A stretch of 64,000 nt of DNA from Spirosoma sp. 48-14 (GCF_001898575.1 NZ_MKUD01000058.1:62001-126000), one strand, 5' to 3'; counted from the stretch's first letter, positions 9,286 through 17,742 are shown. Made by a program: numbers and translations. The notes: generated from the letters alone by a model not told the origin.

Positions 9286-9323
9286 TGCTGACGCACAGGA
9301 GACGCGAAGGGTCGCGTCTCTAC
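9286..9323 (-). repeat. REP-like palindrome R4 (inverted relative to R3)
   Basis: TGCTGACGCACAG is followed by the perfect stem GAGACGCGA (9299-9307) and TCGCGTCTC (9312-9320) around AGGG. It is nearly identical to R2. It ends 25 bp before the Uma2-type gene. Confidence 0.88.
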
Positions 9324-9336
9324 AATACAAATTACC

Positions 9337-9344
9337 TATCTTTG
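9337..9344 (+). promoter_or_regulatory. Possible -7 box (TATCTTTG) before the Uma2-type gene
   Basis: TATCTTTG fits the Bacteroidota -7 consensus TAnnTTTG. No TTTG is present 19 bp upstream, where the stem of R4 sits instead. The box ends 4 bp before the ATG, which would make the transcript leaderless or nearly so. Confidence 0.35.
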
Positions 9345-9348
9345 ACAT

Positions 9349-9969
9349 ATGGCTATAGCATACGATACCCCCCGCCGACCGCTTCCCAGGCCCCGGCGCA
9401 AAATTCCTGAAAGCCTGATTTACGAAATCATGGATGGTAAGCCCATCTATCGAAAAGGCTATCGGGATGTATTATCGGGCAAAAAAACACGTGAAGAAAT
9501 TAGGGGTGCCAGCACCTTGCAATCGGTTATTGTATCTTATTTAGTTATTCTGATCGGAAAGTTTATCGACGATGATGCCTATTTTGTTCTGACGGGAGAA
9601 CCAGGCGTTCATCTTGATCATCGGAACAATCTGGCCAATGATATTGCTATTTATGATCAAACAGTACTGACTCCCGACAAGATTTCGAAAAAGTATGCAA
9701 CCGTTCCCCCACAGATTGCGATTGAAGTTGATATCGAAGCTGATACGGCCGAGATGACCGAAAATGGGTATATCTATAAAAAGACCCGCAAACTGTTTGA
9801 ATTTGGTGTTCAGAAAATCATTTGGGTGCTAACCGATCCACAAGTCGTATTGATAGCCACTCCCGACCGCACCGAAACCGTAAACTGGGACAGAGATATA
9901 GAAATTATGGATGGACACGTATTCAATATTGGGGCCTATTTAACAAAGAAGGGTATTACTATCGAATAA
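9349..9969 (+). CDS. Uma2 family (DUF820) putative endonuclease
   Basis: The 206-residue protein matches the Uma2/DUF820 PD-(D/E)XK-like fold. A conserved acidic segment (LANDIAIYD) is followed by PPQIAIEVDIEADTAEMTENGYIYKKTRKL, then FGVQKIIWVLTDPQ, equivalent to the family pattern EV-(S)-D...K...Y...GV..YWLVDP. The biological role of the family is poorly known; copies are often numerous in multicellular or filamentous bacteria. The N-terminus is rich in Pro and Arg (PRRPLPRPRRK). It lies between the REP cluster and an HNH nuclease in the accessory island. No ribosome-binding site is evident before the ATG. Confidence 0.8.
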   Translation: MAIAYDTPRRPLPRPRRKIPESLIYEIMDGKPIYRKGYRDVLSGKKTREEIRGASTLQSVIVSYLVILIGKFIDDDAYFVLTGEPGVHLDHRNNLANDIAIYDQTVLTPDKISKKYATVPPQIAIEVDIEADTAEMTENGYIYKKTRKLFEFGVQKIIWVLTDPQVVLIATPDRTETVNWDRDIEIMDGHVFNIGAYLTKKGITIE

Positions 9970-10021
9970 AAGACTCGTATTTCGCTTAACATCAATTTTA
10001 CAGAACTTACTGCTAAGTATA

Positions 10022-10789
10022 GTGCGAACTGATCTCTGGAGTCGTAAAGAACTCATTGTAGTTCTAAATCTGTACCTGAAGCTTCCTTTTGGAAAGCTGG
10101 ATAAACGCACCAAGGAAGTACAAGATTTGGCGAATCTTATCGGTCGTACAGATAATGCAGTGTCAATGAGACTTAACAATTTTGCTCACGTTGACCCCTA
10201 CCATCAGCAACGCGGGATTATTGGTTTATCGAATGGCAAAAAACAAGTGCAGCCAATTTGGGACGAGTTCATTTCTAACCAGGAAGACCTAGTTTTTGAA
10301 AGCGAACGGATTCTAGCCGAGTATCAGCACAAAACGATTGACGAAATTCACCCAGAGATTGTGTTCGATTTGAAAAACCTAAAAGGCGAAGTAAAAGAAC
10401 GCTTAGTGAAAACTCGCGTCAACCAAAGCGTTTTTCGGCAGATGATTCTGAAAACCTACGAAAGTCGTTGCGCCATTTCGGGCATCAATCTCCCCGATTT
10501 ATTAGTGGCCGGGCATATTAAGCCGTGGGCCGAAGATGAACACAATCGACTAAATCCCGAAAATGGCGTTTGCCTGTCGAATCTGTACGATCGGGCATAC
10601 GAGAAGGGCTTGATTTGCATTGATATGGATTATAAACTGCTTATCTCGAAGCGGCTTAAAGCTGAAACGAACAAAGAGTTTTATCAACGTTTTTTTGGCG
10701 TGTTCGAACACAAGCCAATTCGCATCCCCAAGACATATCAACCCAAAAAAGAGTTTTTGGCGTACCGATTAGACAGGTTTGCATATTGA
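10022..10789 (+). CDS. HNH endonuclease (HNH_2 type), possible restriction enzyme
   Basis: The 255-residue protein has an N-terminal helical region (DLWSRKELIVVLNLYLKLPFG...IGRTDNAVSMRLNNF) like those found on stand-alone HNH restriction-type enzymes. The C-terminal nuclease reads YESRCAISGINLPDLLVAGHIKPW, then NRLNPENGVCLSNLYDRAYEKG. The first His and the Asn of the HNH motif are present. The last position, usually His in an LH..FD.G context, is Tyr here (NLYDRAYEKG). It starts with GTG at 10022, 52 bp after the Uma2-type gene, so co-transcription is possible. No methyltransferase partner is nearby. A role in defence against foreign DNA is inference. Confidence 0.8.
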   Translation: MRTDLWSRKELIVVLNLYLKLPFGKLDKRTKEVQDLANLIGRTDNAVSMRLNNFAHVDPYHQQRGIIGLSNGKKQVQPIWDEFISNQEDLVFESERILAEYQHKTIDEIHPEIVFDLKNLKGEVKERLVKTRVNQSVFRQMILKTYESRCAISGINLPDLLVAGHIKPWAEDEHNRLNPENGVCLSNLYDRAYEKGLICIDMDYKLLISKRLKAETNKEFYQRFFGVFEHKPIRIPKTYQPKKEFLAYRLDRFAY

Positions 10790-10897
10790 CAGCACTATTC
10801 CAAGAACTTCTGAAGCTACACAAACAATAAACTATTGACTATCTTATAGTTACACTAGCTTGTCATTTGTCTAATGCCGGGTACTGACGGTGATCAT

Positions 10898-10928
10898 CTT
10901 GTAGAAGCGGGCAGATTCTTTAACTTTG
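10898..10928 (+). promoter_or_regulatory. Bacteroidota-type promoter of nrdB
   Basis: TTG at 10899-10901, a spacer of exactly 19 bp, and TAACTTTG at 10921-10928 match the TTTG-N19-TAnnTTTG consensus. Transcription would begin near 10935, leaving a leader of about 77 nt before nrdB. Confidence 0.7.
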
Positions 10929-11011
10929 TTAACCCGAAATTAACACGTCTATATTCGCAAAGCTCACTTACTTAAGTTGGGCTTTATACATAAAACCGCA
11001 CATCCGTTATC

Positions 11012-12061
11012 ATGGCACAGACCGATGCAATTGAACCGATTTTAGAAGAAGACAAAGGCCGCTTTGTACTATTCCCCATTAAACACTGGGACATTTGGGA
11101 GTTCTATAAAACCCACGAAGCGTCGTTCTGGACAGCCGAAGAAATCGACCTTGGTCAGGATATGAAGGACTGGAACAGCCTGAACGACAACGAACGGCAT
11201 TTCATTTCACACGTACTGGCTTTCTTTGCGGCATCGGATGGTATCGTCAATGAGAATCTGGCCGTCAACTTTCTGTCGGAAGTGCAGTATGCGGAGGCCA
11301 AGTGCTTCTACGGCTTTCAGGTGATGATGGAGAACATTCACTCCGAAACCTACTCGCTGCTAATCGATACATACATCAAAGACGCTGCGGAAAAAGATCG
11401 GCTCCTGAACGCCATCGATACCATTCCCTGCGTGCAGAAAAAAGCCGAATGGGCGCTGCGCTGGATTGAAAATGGCTCATTTGCCGAGCGTCTGATTGCA
11501 TTTGCGGCTGTTGAAGGTATTTTCTTCTCGGGCTCGTTCTGCTCCATTTACTGGCTCAAAAAGCGGGGCCTGATGCCGGGACTAACGTTCTCAAACGAAC
11601 TGATCTCACGCGATGAAGGGCTGCACCGCGACTTTGCCTGTATGCTCTATACCGACCATATTGTCCACAAAATGCCCGAATCGGAGGTGTACGACATTAT
11701 TCGTAACGCGGTCGAAATTGAGCAGGAGTTCGTAGCCGATGCCTTACCCGTGTCGCTGATTGGCATGAACGCTGATCTGATGAAACAGTACATTGCCTTT
11801 GTGGCTGACCACCTGTTGGTTACGCTGGGCCTTCGGAAACTTTACAACGTAGCGAACCCCTTCGATTTCATGGATATGATTTCGCTACAGGGCAAAACCA
11901 ATTTCTTTGAAAAGCGGGTGGGTGAATACCAGCGTGGCGAAGTGATGGCGAAGTTTAAAGCAGCTAAAGCGGCTTCGCAAAATCCGCAGGATACCGAAAA
12001 CCCAGTGCCAGTCACTGTAGTGGAAGAGCCTAAAGGCATTACCTTCGACGCTGATTTCTAA
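11012..12061 (+). CDS. nrdB: Ribonucleoside-diphosphate reductase, class I small (beta) subunit
   Basis: The beta subunit holds the di-iron (or related) cofactor and radical used by the alpha subunit to make deoxyribonucleotides. The 349-residue ferritin-like protein shows the cofactor ligands: Asp46 region (EEIDLGQDMKDW), Glu81 (SDGIVNEN), Glu107 and His110 with radical Tyr114 in MMENIHSETY, and later helices VEGIFFSGSF, SRDEGLHRDF and IEQEFV. The C-terminal tail (GITFDADF) ends in an acidic, aromatic peptide of the kind that docks on the alpha subunit. The alpha subunit gene is not in the window on the downstream side. It has its own promoter and a strong terminator, so it is probably a single-gene unit. 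Confidence 0.95.
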   Translation: MAQTDAIEPILEEDKGRFVLFPIKHWDIWEFYKTHEASFWTAEEIDLGQDMKDWNSLNDNERHFISHVLAFFAASDGIVNENLAVNFLSEVQYAEAKCFYGFQVMMENIHSETYSLLIDTYIKDAAEKDRLLNAIDTIPCVQKKAEWALRWIENGSFAERLIAFAAVEGIFFSGSFCSIYWLKKRGLMPGLTFSNELISRDEGLHRDFACMLYTDHIVHKMPESEVYDIIRNAVEIEQEFVADALPVSLIGMNADLMKQYIAFVADHLLVTLGLRKLYNVANPFDFMDMISLQGKTNFFEKRVGEYQRGEVMAKFKAAKAASQNPQDTENPVPVTVVEEPKGITFDADF

Positions 12062-12083
12062 CGATTTGCACGCCTTTCATTTC

Positions 12084-12131
12084 AAAAAACGTTCTGGCAG
12101 AAGTAGCGCTACCTCTGCCAGAACGTTTTTT
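12084..12131. terminator. Strong bidirectional terminator between nrdB and the M48 protease
   Basis: Arms with core AACGTTCTGGCAGA and TCTGCCAGAACGTT pair around a smaller GTAGCGCTAC palindrome. A6 and T6 tracts lie at the ends, so it can stop transcription from both convergent genes. Confidence 0.9.
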
Positions 12132-12134
12132 GCT

Positions 12135-13610
12135 TTACTGACCAATAATTTTTAGAGAAGTGCCTCTCGTTATTCGATCATCGGCTTTCATGCTATTCAG
12201 TACGCCCAATTCTTCAATTCGTTTAGCAGGCATACCTAATGCAGTCATAACATCGCGAAAGGAGCCGTCGCGGGGTGCCGTACGGACCAAGACTCGTTCA
12301 GGTTTACGATTAAGTTTGTCGGAGTCGGTCAGGGAACGAAAATTTCCTGCTACCTGCTGAAATGTACCGAATGCGTTCGTGAAATCGGCCGTGGCAGCAA
12401 GGCCATGCAGGGCATAAATGGCATTGTTGTACTGAATAAGCCAGGTTCCTATCTGGAGTGCCGCTCGTGGGTCCTGCTGTTGCCCCTGTTGCTGTTGTTG
12501 CTGCTGACGCGAAATAAGTACGTAGGCCGGGTTGCCATTTATAGTCGTTTTTTTATTCTCCAGAACATTTAGGCTTAGTTCTTTAACCAGATTTTGGGCG
12601 GCTTCATCCAGCGAGCTGCCTTTCGCCAGCATCAAAATCATGGCTGATTTGCCATCTTTGGCCGCCATCTGAAACTGAGTTGGGGAATTCTGCGATTGCC
12701 AACCGCCCGGAACAGGGAACTGGAATCTCAGTTCTGGATGATAAAACGTATTATTTTCTACGAAACCCTGCTTTGGATCTTCACCGTACGTAATGCCATC
12801 AATCAGACGCAGGTATTGATCCCGATCTACCTGATACGATGCGGGGTGTTGAGTCTGGTACTCCTTAGTCAGTTCATGTACACGATTGTAGCGATTACCC
12901 GGGTCGGGGTGGGTCGACATAAATTGTGGAACGGCCTGCCCTGAATTATCAGAAATGCGCTTAAGCGTGCCGAAGAAATTGGCCATCTGATGAGCGTCGT
13001 AGCCAATCTTACTCGAATATTCGACACCCAGCTTATCAGACTCCGATTCATGATCGCGGCTGTATTTGAGCGACAAAAGTCCGATTCCCTGTTGTAGAGC
13101 TTCGATATTCTGGCCAACAACCTGCGGGGCCAATATGGCTCCGCCGATCAATGCAATAGTACTAAGCAACTGGCTTTTCTGCGAACGGGCAGCATGTCGG
13201 GCGGTAATATGGCCAATTTCATGACCGAGTACACCCGCAAACTCTGCTTCATTATTGAAATGAGCCAGAATACCACGGGTAAAATAGACGTAGCCTCCCG
13301 GCACGGCAAAGGCATTGACAACCGGCGAATCGACAATGTAAAACTGATAAGGCAGCTCTGGACGGTGCGAAACTTTTGCCATTGCCTTACCTTTTTCGTT
13401 CATAAACGCCTGCAAATTCTTGTTTTCATACAGCCCCATGGTGGCCACTACTGACGGATGCGATTCTTTTCCGATAGCGATTTCCTGCTCAGTAGACATC
13501 AGACTTAGTTCCCGCTTCCCCGTAACGGGGTTGCGTGCACAAGCCGAAGCCATTATCAGCGTAGTAAACAGAATTAATCGGTAATATAACGTGGACGTGG
13601 ACGTGTTCAT
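12135..13610 (-). CDS. M48 family zinc metalloprotease, lipoprotein
   Basis: The 491-residue protein carries a lipobox (MASAC, Cys24), followed by the typical ARNPVTGKRELSLMS segment. The peptidase core has HEIGHITARHA (zinc ligands His130 and His134) and a downstream HESESDKLG helix with the third ligand. It resembles BepA/YfgC-like envelope quality-control proteases. The C-terminal part includes a glutamine-rich run (QQQQQQQGQQQ) encoded by a CTG/TTG repeat, and ends in a LysM-like segment (DRITRGTSLKIIG). Location is probably the periplasmic face of the outer membrane. The substrate is unknown. Confidence 0.9.
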   Translation of the reverse strand: MNTSTSTLYYRLILFTTLIMASACARNPVTGKRELSLMSTEQEIAIGKESHPSVVATMGLYENKNLQAFMNEKGKAMAKVSHRPELPYQFYIVDSPVVNAFAVPGGYVYFTRGILAHFNNEAEFAGVLGHEIGHITARHAARSQKSQLLSTIALIGGAILAPQVVGQNIEALQQGIGLLSLKYSRDHESESDKLGVEYSSKIGYDAHQMANFFGTLKRISDNSGQAVPQFMSTHPDPGNRYNRVHELTKEYQTQHPASYQVDRDQYLRLIDGITYGEDPKQGFVENNTFYHPELRFQFPVPGGWQSQNSPTQFQMAAKDGKSAMILMLAKGSSLDEAAQNLVKELSLNVLENKKTTINGNPAYVLISRQQQQQQQGQQQDPRAALQIGTWLIQYNNAIYALHGLAATADFTNAFGTFQQVAGNFRSLTDSDKLNRKPERVLVRTAPRDGSFRDVMTALGMPAKRIEELGVLNSMKADDRITRGTSLKIIGQ

Positions 13611-13746
13611 GGTTAGTAATGTGAAGGTGAGTGTTGTTCCAGTATCATCTGGAGCTTACTGCCTAAGTATAAACTACTATGAACACCTATTTTGTTTTAA
13701 TGGCTTTTTAATACGCACCAAAAGGATGATTCAATCGCGCTGGTGG

Positions 13747-14802
13747 TCAGACTTGAAGCAGTTGCTGATACAATTGCCAATAATGAGATGCTGCAATTGA
13801 CCAGGTAAATTTCTCACTTTGTTGACGCAATCGCTCAGGCTTGGCGGGATCGCGTCGATAAGTTTCCATCCCTTTTTGAAAGGCCTCAACAACGGTTTCG
13901 GCATCGAAGGCAGGAAAATAAAACGCTTCGTCGCCCCCCACTTCTGGCAGGCTGGTCAACGATGAGCTAAATACTGGCTTACCGAACGACATGGCCTCAA
14001 TGACCGGGATACCAAAGCCTTCCATCAGCGACGGAAACAAAAAAGCCTCGCAGTTGGCATAATACCACCATTTGGTCGACTCGGGCACCGGACCGGGCAT
14101 CAACAGTCGATCATCCACGCCCAGCTGACGCGCTTGTTCCCAAATTTGCTGACTGTATTCAGGTTTGTCGGGACCCGCTAGTACCAACCAATGATCGGGA
14201 TTAGCCACCAGTAGGGGTAACATAGCATGCACATTCTTGTAAGCCTGTAACATACCGATGAAAAACAGAAATGGTCCACCAAGCTTTATTTCAGGCGCGA
14301 TCGTTGATACCGTTTCCGGCACATCGACACCACAATAGATAGTCTGTATTGGGGTAGTCTGAGGTACAACTAATTGGTTTCGAACGTCTTGTGCCACATA
14401 GTTCGAAATAGTTGTGATAACCGTAGCCTGATTGATGCGAGCCTGGTATTGTTTTTTCTTCCGGGCTTTACGATCGGGCGAGTATTGAGCAAGGGATAAG
14501 TAGTTCAGATCGAGGACCGTGTACACAAACCGCGCCCGACGTTGTGGAAAAAATCGTGACCCCTGATGCGGGCAATGCCAGACATCGAAGTTCCAGTTTC
14601 GCCAGACACGCTTCCACTTCGAGGCTACCATATACTTGACCGAAGGCCCGAAAATACCCACCTGTTCCTTCGATACCAGAAAGGTTATATCCCAGTTGGC
14701 CGGTTTTTGCCGCACCAGCTCACGACCTAAGTGCAGGCAAAGTTGACCCAACCCACTATTCAGGTTGGCCATTTGGTCGGTCTCCAGAAACAAACGGGGC
14801 AT
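13747..14802 (-). CDS. Glycosyltransferase family 1 (GT4-type)
   Basis: The 351-residue protein has the GT-B layout. The N-terminal half begins LFLETDQMANLNSGLGQLCLHLGREL. The C-terminal half has FLFFIGMLQAYKNVHAMLPLL and the donor-binding E-x7-E motif in FLFPSLMEGFGIPVIEAMSFGKP. It likely transfers a sugar from a nucleotide donor during surface polysaccharide or glycoconjugate synthesis. The acceptor cannot be inferred. No signal peptide is visible, so it should be cytoplasmic. It lies 59 bp downstream of recX. Confidence 0.88.
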   Translation of the reverse strand: MPRLFLETDQMANLNSGLGQLCLHLGRELVRQKPANWDITFLVSKEQVGIFGPSVKYMVASKWKRVWRNWNFDVWHCPHQGSRFFPQRRARFVYTVLDLNYLSLAQYSPDRKARKKKQYQARINQATVITTISNYVAQDVRNQLVVPQTTPIQTIYCGVDVPETVSTIAPEIKLGGPFLFFIGMLQAYKNVHAMLPLLVANPDHWLVLAGPDKPEYSQQIWEQARQLGVDDRLLMPGPVPESTKWWYYANCEAFLFPSLMEGFGIPVIEAMSFGKPVFSSSLTSLPEVGGDEAFYFPAFDAETVVEAFQKGMETYRRDPAKPERLRQQSEKFTWSIAASHYWQLYQQLLQV

Positions 14803-14861
14803 AGGCAGGGGCTGATTGAGCCGTAAAATTAGCCGCTTTCTGGAAACCGCTAAACGACCCG

Positions 14862-15320
14862 TTAATCTTCTCTTCCCAAGATGGCAAAAACCAGATCAGA
14901 TTCATACCCTTTACTCAGCGCGAATCGAACAAGTTTCTGCTTGATAACCAGTGGATTGCTATCCCGTAGACTTTGTCGTTTTTTATCCAGCAACTCTTTA
15001 AGTGTCTCTTGATAATCGTCGGGTTCTATTTCGTTCATAGCCTGATCGAGATTATATCCCGAAATGCCGCGCTGCTGTAAATGCTGCCTGATCTTACGCC
15101 GTCCCCAGCCTTTAACCCGGAATTTTCCGCCCGCAAACGCTTTCGCAAACCGTTCTTCGTTCAGATAATTCTGCTGAATAAGTTCGGCAATCACTTCTTC
15201 GGCATCATCTCCAGAAATCCCCCATTCTTTCAGACGATCACGAACTTCCTGCTGGGTGCGCTCCTGATAGGCACAAAACATGGCCGCTTTCTGCAAAGCA
15301 TCTTTTAACAGATCTGTCAT
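14862..15320 (-). CDS. recX: Regulatory protein RecX
   Basis: RecX limits RecA filament growth. The 152-residue protein is of normal length and made of three-helix repeats. Its landmarks are ALQKAAMFCAYQERTQQEVRDRL, then LIQQNYLNEERFAKAFAGGKFRVKGWGRRKIRQHL (key residues LNEERFA and KGWGRRKI) and a C-terminal VRFALSKGYESDLV. It is not adjacent to recA, which lies at the window's left edge. It sits 49 bp after the nucleoside hydrolase gene on the same strand. Confidence 0.92.
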   Translation of the reverse strand: MTDLLKDALQKAAMFCAYQERTQQEVRDRLKEWGISGDDAEEVIAELIQQNYLNEERFAKAFAGGKFRVKGWGRRKIRQHLQQRGISGYNLDQAMNEIEPDDYQETLKELLDKKRQSLRDSNPLVIKQKLVRFALSKGYESDLVFAILGRED

Positions 15321-15369
15321 AGGTTACGTAACGCGGGCAGAAACCCACTAGTTTATTCGTAGCGGGGTT

Positions 15370-16386
15370 TTACCGTTTCTTTGGCTGATGTTGCATCAAC
15401 TCATTGATCAACGCTTCTACCGCTGCTACCGGCATTTTTTCTACCAGATACTCATGTCCTTTGCCAGTACTATCCCAGCCGTTTGACCCATCTTCGTTCA
15501 TGGTCAAGCGCCCGGTTTCAATGGTGTAATAGGGCGCGTAGCCTTTCACGCCCACCAGAACCGCAGTCTGGTCCCAGCTCATACGCCCATTCTTATCCTC
15601 CTCCGCTTTGGGCAACGAAATTCTGAATACGTCTTTTATGGGACTATGCTGAATTTTAGTGTTTTGTACGAGTGGCAGGCCCGAGTGTATCTTCTGACCA
15701 ATTTCAAACCCACTCATCAGCACAGGCGTTGGCCAGTTGGCAAAAAAGAGTTTAGACGCGGGCGTATCCCGAAACACATTATACTCCCTTCCCTTCGGAA
15801 ACTTACCAGCCATGCTCACCACTTTTTTGATTTTCTGCATGGCTAGTTCCCGACCCGATAATTTCGAATACTGGTCGGGCTTACTGTTCAGCAAATTAGC
15901 CAGATTGGTCAAAAAGCCGACCGTAATTACGGTTACACTATGGTCGGGCTGTTTGGCCAGAATCTGTCGGTACAGGGCAACGGCATCGGGCACTTCCGTA
16001 TTGGCCATAACCTGGTGCGGATACCGGGCCACAATTGTATCGGACCAATGCTGGGTATCTTTATCACTGACAGCCTCCCCTTTCGGTACACCAATCGGAA
16101 TGTTTGGGCGGTTAAAATATGTATTCAATACGCTTAACACCTGCGTTACTTTCGGATAATTTGTTGAGGCAATAGTGGCCAGAATGTTAGCCTCTCCAGC
16201 ATCGGCGAAGGCATGGAGAAGGGTTATCGCACCAACATCATCATAGTCGGGGCCCATATCGGTATCGAAAATCACCGAAACAGGTGGCTGCTTTCTGGCC
16301 GATTGTCCAGCAACCGAACCGATTGTCAGGGTCAAGAGCACGCTGGCTAAAAATAAAGAGAGTCGGGTCATAGGAATAAGCGACAT
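15370..16386 (-). CDS. Secreted inosine/uridine-preferring nucleoside hydrolase family protein
   Basis: The 338-residue protein has a signal peptide (LFLASVLLTLTIGSVAGQSA), so it should act in the periplasm. The family's calcium-binding motif is intact in FDTDMGPDYDDVGAI. Further IUNH-like segments are VITVGFLTNLANLL and FPKGREYNVFRDTPASKLFFANW. Such enzymes hydrolyse the N-glycosidic bond of nucleosides to free base and ribose; export suggests scavenging of external nucleosides. It is divergent from the ligase gene at 16507, with a palindromic 120-bp region between them. Confidence 0.88.
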   Translation of the reverse strand: MSLIPMTRLSLFLASVLLTLTIGSVAGQSARKQPPVSVIFDTDMGPDYDDVGAITLLHAFADAGEANILATIASTNYPKVTQVLSVLNTYFNRPNIPIGVPKGEAVSDKDTQHWSDTIVARYPHQVMANTEVPDAVALYRQILAKQPDHSVTVITVGFLTNLANLLNSKPDQYSKLSGRELAMQKIKKVVSMAGKFPKGREYNVFRDTPASKLFFANWPTPVLMSGFEIGQKIHSGLPLVQNTKIQHSPIKDVFRISLPKAEEDKNGRMSWDQTAVLVGVKGYAPYYTIETGRLTMNEDGSNGWDSTGKGHEYLVEKMPVAAVEALINELMQHQPKKR

Positions 16387-16406
16387 TTACAAAAAAATAG
16401 GATTCG

Positions 16407-16433
16407 GTTTGTGGTCTTCCGAAGACCATAAAC
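16407..16433. promoter_or_regulatory. Operator-like palindrome between divergent genes
   Basis: TGGTCTTC (16412-16419) and GAAGACCA (16421-16428) form a perfect inverted repeat around one base. It is flanked by GTTTG and TAAAC, which nearly extend the symmetry to 27 bp. It lies 21 bp from the nucleoside hydrolase start and 74 bp from the opposite gene. A dimeric repressor site is an inference from symmetry and position. Confidence 0.4.
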
Positions 16434-16506
16434 TGTAAACGAATTACGGCTTGTTTTGGCAAAACTGTAACACCAAAGGCTATTATATTTTCTAAACCAG
16501 AAACTG

Positions 16507-17679
16507 ATGATTTCGCTACGCTCACTTGCTATTTCTCCGATCACACAACTCCGAAATCTCGGCTGGAACTGGATGCTCGGTCAGGATACATTGCCTTACC
16601 TGGCCAATGAAGTAGTGGTTGTACAACCTGCTGAAGCCGATGCTTATTACGACGCAGCCAATGAACTGTTTGAGATGTTTGTAGCGGCTGGTCAGCACAT
16701 CATCGACGAAAACCGATTTGCGGAAGTGGGTATTCCAGCCAATCTGGTCGAACTCATCAAACTTTCGTGGGATGACGACCGTAATATTCACCTTTACGGC
16801 CGTTTCGATCTGGCCGGGGGGATTGACGGGCAGCCTATCAAACTAATTGAATTCAACGCCGACACGGCCACTTGCTTACCCGAAACGGCCATTGTACAAT
16901 ACGCACATCTGAAAGCCAACAACCTGGATGAAAGCCAGCAGTTCAATGCTGTTTTTGAAACCCTCACCAGTCAGTTCGAAGAGCTTCTGGCTGTTAACCC
17001 TGACCTACAGCCTACACTGCTTCTGTCAGCCATGCGCGGCTATCCTGAAGATGATACGAATGTTGCCCTGATTGGTGAAGCGGCCAGAGAAGCAGGTTTC
17101 GAGATCGAATTCGACTTTGTCGATCATGTAGAGTTTTCCGCCGAGGAAGGCATTTTCTGGCAAAATCCGAAAAACGGTCAATTCGAAAAATTAGATTTCT
17201 GGTTCAAACTGGTTCCATGGGAAGCTATAGCCGAAGATGAACCTGAATTGGTGCAGATACTAACCGATATTGTCAGGAATCGACTGGCGGTTGTCCTGAA
17301 TCCTGCCTATACCCTACTTTTCCAGTCGAAGTACATTCTGAAAATTCTCTGGGAGCTTTACCCCAACCATCCATTGCTGCTCGAAACCGATACAAAACCA
17401 TTGGCTGGCAAAGCCTGTGTTGAAAAGGTAGTGTTTGGCCGAGAGGGGGCCAACACACGAATTTTGAACGCGAATGGTAGTGAGCGCCTGGTAACCGATG
17501 GCGACTATGGCGACTATGCCAAAATATATCAGCAGTATGTGGCTTTTCCGCAGGATTCGACAGGCAATACCTACCAGGCCGGCGTTTTTTATGCTGGAGA
17601 GGGCTGTGGCCTGGGATTCCGGCGTGGCGGATTAATTCTTGATAATACGGCTGGTTTTGTAGGTCATATGATTCCCTGA
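16507..17679 (+). CDS. Glutathionylspermidine synthase-like ATP-grasp ligase
   Basis: The 390-residue protein matches the C-terminal synthetase domain of glutathionylspermidine synthase and lacks the amidase half of the E. coli enzyme. Landmarks are an N-terminal GWNWMLGQDTLPYL, the ATP-grasp-like IKLIEFNADTATCLPETA, then LDFWFKLVPWEAIAEDEP and YILKILWELYPNHPLLL, and the nucleotide-binding PLAGKACVEKVVFGREGANT. Proteins of this stand-alone group are common and rarely characterised; amide-bond formation on a peptide or polyamine is family knowledge. Transcription could start within the palindromic divergent region. A 9-bp hairpin follows at 17743. Confidence 0.82.
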   Translation: MISLRSLAISPITQLRNLGWNWMLGQDTLPYLANEVVVVQPAEADAYYDAANELFEMFVAAGQHIIDENRFAEVGIPANLVELIKLSWDDDRNIHLYGRFDLAGGIDGQPIKLIEFNADTATCLPETAIVQYAHLKANNLDESQQFNAVFETLTSQFEELLAVNPDLQPTLLLSAMRGYPEDDTNVALIGEAAREAGFEIEFDFVDHVEFSAEEGIFWQNPKNGQFEKLDFWFKLVPWEAIAEDEPELVQILTDIVRNRLAVVLNPAYTLLFQSKYILKILWELYPNHPLLLETDTKPLAGKACVEKVVFGREGANTRILNANGSERLVTDGDYGDYAKIYQQYVAFPQDSTGNTYQAGVFYAGEGCGLGFRRGGLILDNTAGFVGHMIP

Positions 17680-17742
17680 TTTTCAGGCAGCCAAGCGAAT
17701 CAGACCGCAGCATCAATTAAAGGTAAATTTTCAATCCAAGTT

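Noticed and set aside
8503..9323. CRISPR array
   Set aside because: The four repeats alternate in orientation and surround a gene, with unequal spacing; they fit REPs, not CRISPR repeats.
13591..13800. 69-residue ORF between the M48 protease and glycosyltransferase genes
   Set aside because: It overlaps both genes on the opposite strand and has no credible start context.
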